Source: Chryseolinea sp. H1M3-3
Lineage (GTDB): Bacteria > Bacteroidota > Bacteroidia > Cytophagales > Cyclobacteriaceae
Length of the DNA stretch: 64,000 bases
Direction of reading: 5' to 3'
NCBI RefSeq assembly: GCF_029360725.1
Contig: NZ_JARKMY010000001.1
Coordinates: 496,001 to 560,000 of the forward strand
The notes beneath the pieces are model-generated. The model made no database searches, was not told the origin of the DNA, and saw only the letters and a program-made list of their open reading frames with translations. Shown here in pieces: positions 63,021-64,000 of the stretch (within the stretch, counting starts at the first letter, position 1; each line of letters opens with the position of its first letter). The translations under genes and the position numbers were made by a program.

Positions 63021-63606
63021 CCTGTAACGCCTGTAGCAACAATATTTTTATTCTTTCTGAAACAGTAATCTTAGCCGCCTCTTCGATGGCACGAGGCGAC
63101 ATTTTTTTTAAGGTCTTTTGAAGAATATCAACAACTTTTTGCGGCTCGTGTTTTTCTGCAAATTCTTCCAGGTAGTGTTCAATAAATACGAGACAAATTA
63201 CGTCCTCCAGGGTCTGCGTATCTGCATTGCTATGCAACTCTTTTTTGAGCAACAATGACTTTACTTTGTCAATCGTTTCTTGTTCATACCGGCAGCTTGC
63301 CAAAATTTGTTCGGCAAGTTTAGCATGATGGCTCTTTAATACGTTACGCCATTGCAGATAACCTTTTTTATCCATCGCATAGGTCTCCCGTGGTATTTCC
63401 CAACGACCGATATGCTGGCAGTGGGCGGCAAGCTTTAAATACTCCGGAGCCGCCGGATAGAAATCATCCAAACGCTGGCTCATCCGTTGCGCGTACAACA
63501 ATTCTTTGGATACTAATTTCCCTTCGAATAATTCCTGATGCGGGTCATTCAGGTTGTATGCATCAAAAGTGGTGATGGCTCTTTCAAAACGATCGCTTTG
63601 TATCAT
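63001..63606 (-). CDS. DUF4202 family protein
   Basis: This 201-aa protein is counted from the ATG at 63606 (MIQSDRFERAITTFDAYNL), which matches the family's usual N-terminus; a TTG at 63645, overlapping the cobA stop, would add 13 residues. The conserved blocks are KLVSKELLYAQRMSQRLDDF near 30, LAAHCQHIGRWEIPRETYAM near 59 and LEDVICLVFIEHYLEEF near 134. The His/Arg-rich helical core recalls small alpha-helical hydrolase folds, but function is unknown. DUF4202 genes are, to my knowledge, often found with sirohaem, nitrite or sulfite reduction genes, and here the upstream neighbour is the sirohaem methyltransferase. Confidence 0.88.
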   Translation of the reverse strand: MIQSDRFERAITTFDAYNLNDPHQELFEGKLVSKELLYAQRMSQRLDDFYPAAPEYLKLAAHCQHIGRWEIPRETYAMDKKGYLQWRNVLKSHHAKLAEQILASCRYEQETIDKVKSLLLKKELHSNADTQTLEDVICLVFIEHYLEEFAEKHEPQKVVDILQKTLKKMSPRAIEEAAKITVSERIKILLLQALQARASAK

Positions 63607-63641
63607 AGAAAACGTTGGGTCTGTTTCGATGATAAAGCTAC

Positions 63642-64000
63642 TCAATCTTCTGCAATGACTCTACTCTTTAGAACTACCATCGCGTTTGTGACGGTATTTT
63701 CATCAACAACTTTACCAATCACAATAACTGCAGGCGATGTTATTCCCGCAGCATGAGCACTTTGACATATATTCCCAGCAGTTCCAATGGCAATTTTTTG
63801 ATTAGACGTGGTGGCTTCCTGAATAAGTGCCACCGGCTCTTCCGGCGAGCGGAATGTTTTAAATAGCTCGGCAATCTTTTGCAGGTGACTCATGCCCATG
63901 AGGACAATTACCGTGGCCGAGGACTGAGCTGCCAAGGCAATATCATTCGAAATTTCCCCGGAGGATAACGTACCTGTTATGACCCAAAAGCTTTCGTTGA
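63642..64000 (-). CDS. cobA: Uroporphyrinogen-III C-methyltransferase (N-terminal part outside the window)
   Basis: Only the last 118 or so residues are seen; the frame stays open to the right edge. Diagnostic segments are NESFWVITGTLSSGEISND, ALAAQSSATVIVLMGMSHL, GTAGNICQSAHAAGITSPAV and VIVIGKVVDENTV, all from the SUMT C-terminal domain. The enzyme uses two AdoMet to make precorrin-2 for sirohaem or cobalamin. No CysG-like dehydrogenase-ferrochelatase domain is visible, but the N-terminus is missing. It is followed 35 bases downstream by DUF4202. Confidence 0.9.
   Translation of the reverse strand, partial: NESFWVITGTLSSGEISNDIALAAQSSATVIVLMGMSHLQKIAELFKTFRSPEEPVALIQEATTSNQKIAIGTAGNICQSAHAAGITSPAVIVIGKVVDENTVTNAMVVLKSRVIAED

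Overview
The window reads as chromosomal DNA of a free-living, Gram-negative member of the Bacteroidota, most likely a Cytophagales-type soil or aquatic bacterium. The evidence is a RemB/Wzi-like outer-membrane protein of the gliding/capsule type, an outer-membrane receptor with a carboxypeptidase-regulatory-like N-domain, a long FtsX-type permease next to a LytTR two-component pair, an ASPIC/UnbV FG-GAP lipoprotein, Kdo transferase (outer membrane with lipid A/Kdo), and several promoters resembling the TAnnTTTG -7 element of this phylum. This is inference from gene families; no rRNA or tRNA was seen. I found no transposase, integrase, phage gene or CRISPR array.

Layout. 1-12.7 kb: the end of a RemB/Wzi-like barrel gene translationally coupled to an MsbA-like ABC exporter, a small membrane protein with ComM/YifB, an epimerase, a sugar C-methyltransferase-type enzyme, an FtsX/MacB-type permease, and a convergent LytTR regulator with its histidine kinase. 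12.9-25 kb: a 962-aa outer-membrane receptor with an extra C-terminal domain, CutC with a Tat-exported glycosylasparaginase, an NlpC/P60 lipoprotein divergent from a GlcD-type oxidase, three uncharacterised small proteins, and a GCS2 ligase divergent from asparagine synthase. 25-29.1 kb: a nitrogen-assimilation block (Amt, an outer-membrane porin, type II glutamine synthetase) with unusually structured intergenic DNA. 29.2-36.3 kb: a SET-domain protein, a 1344-aa Upf1-like helicase with a possible Vsr-like C-terminus, a ComEA-like helix-hairpin-helix protein and HemA. 36.3-43 kb: a large FG-GAP lipoprotein, a GH51 arabinofuranosidase and an ECF sigma factor with its membrane partner.

43-48 kb holds the most interesting locus: a same-strand run of RMD1/DUF155 protein, C39-like cysteine peptidase, RimK-like ATP-grasp ligase with an N-terminal extension, GCS2 amino-acid ligase and N-formylglutamate-amidohydrolase-like hydrolase. 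The three central genes overlap or abut. This looks like a ribosome-independent peptide/amide synthesis and processing system of unknown product.

48-64 kb: secreted S1/P1 nuclease, GH78 rhamnosidase, RNase D-like exonuclease, APC permease, saccharopine-dehydrogenase-family enzyme, a tightly packed five-gene run (DUF4442, DUF962/Mpo1-like, FdtA-like cupin, GNAT/FemAB-like transferase, family 2 glycosyltransferase), Kdo transferase coupled to RsgA, a DUF6588 outer-membrane protein, a low-molecular-weight tyrosine phosphatase, and DUF4202 downstream of uroporphyrinogen-III methyltransferase, which runs off the right edge.

Several starts were moved from the longest open frame to an internal ATG where a signal peptide or the family's usual N-terminus decides it; these cases are noted in the entries.
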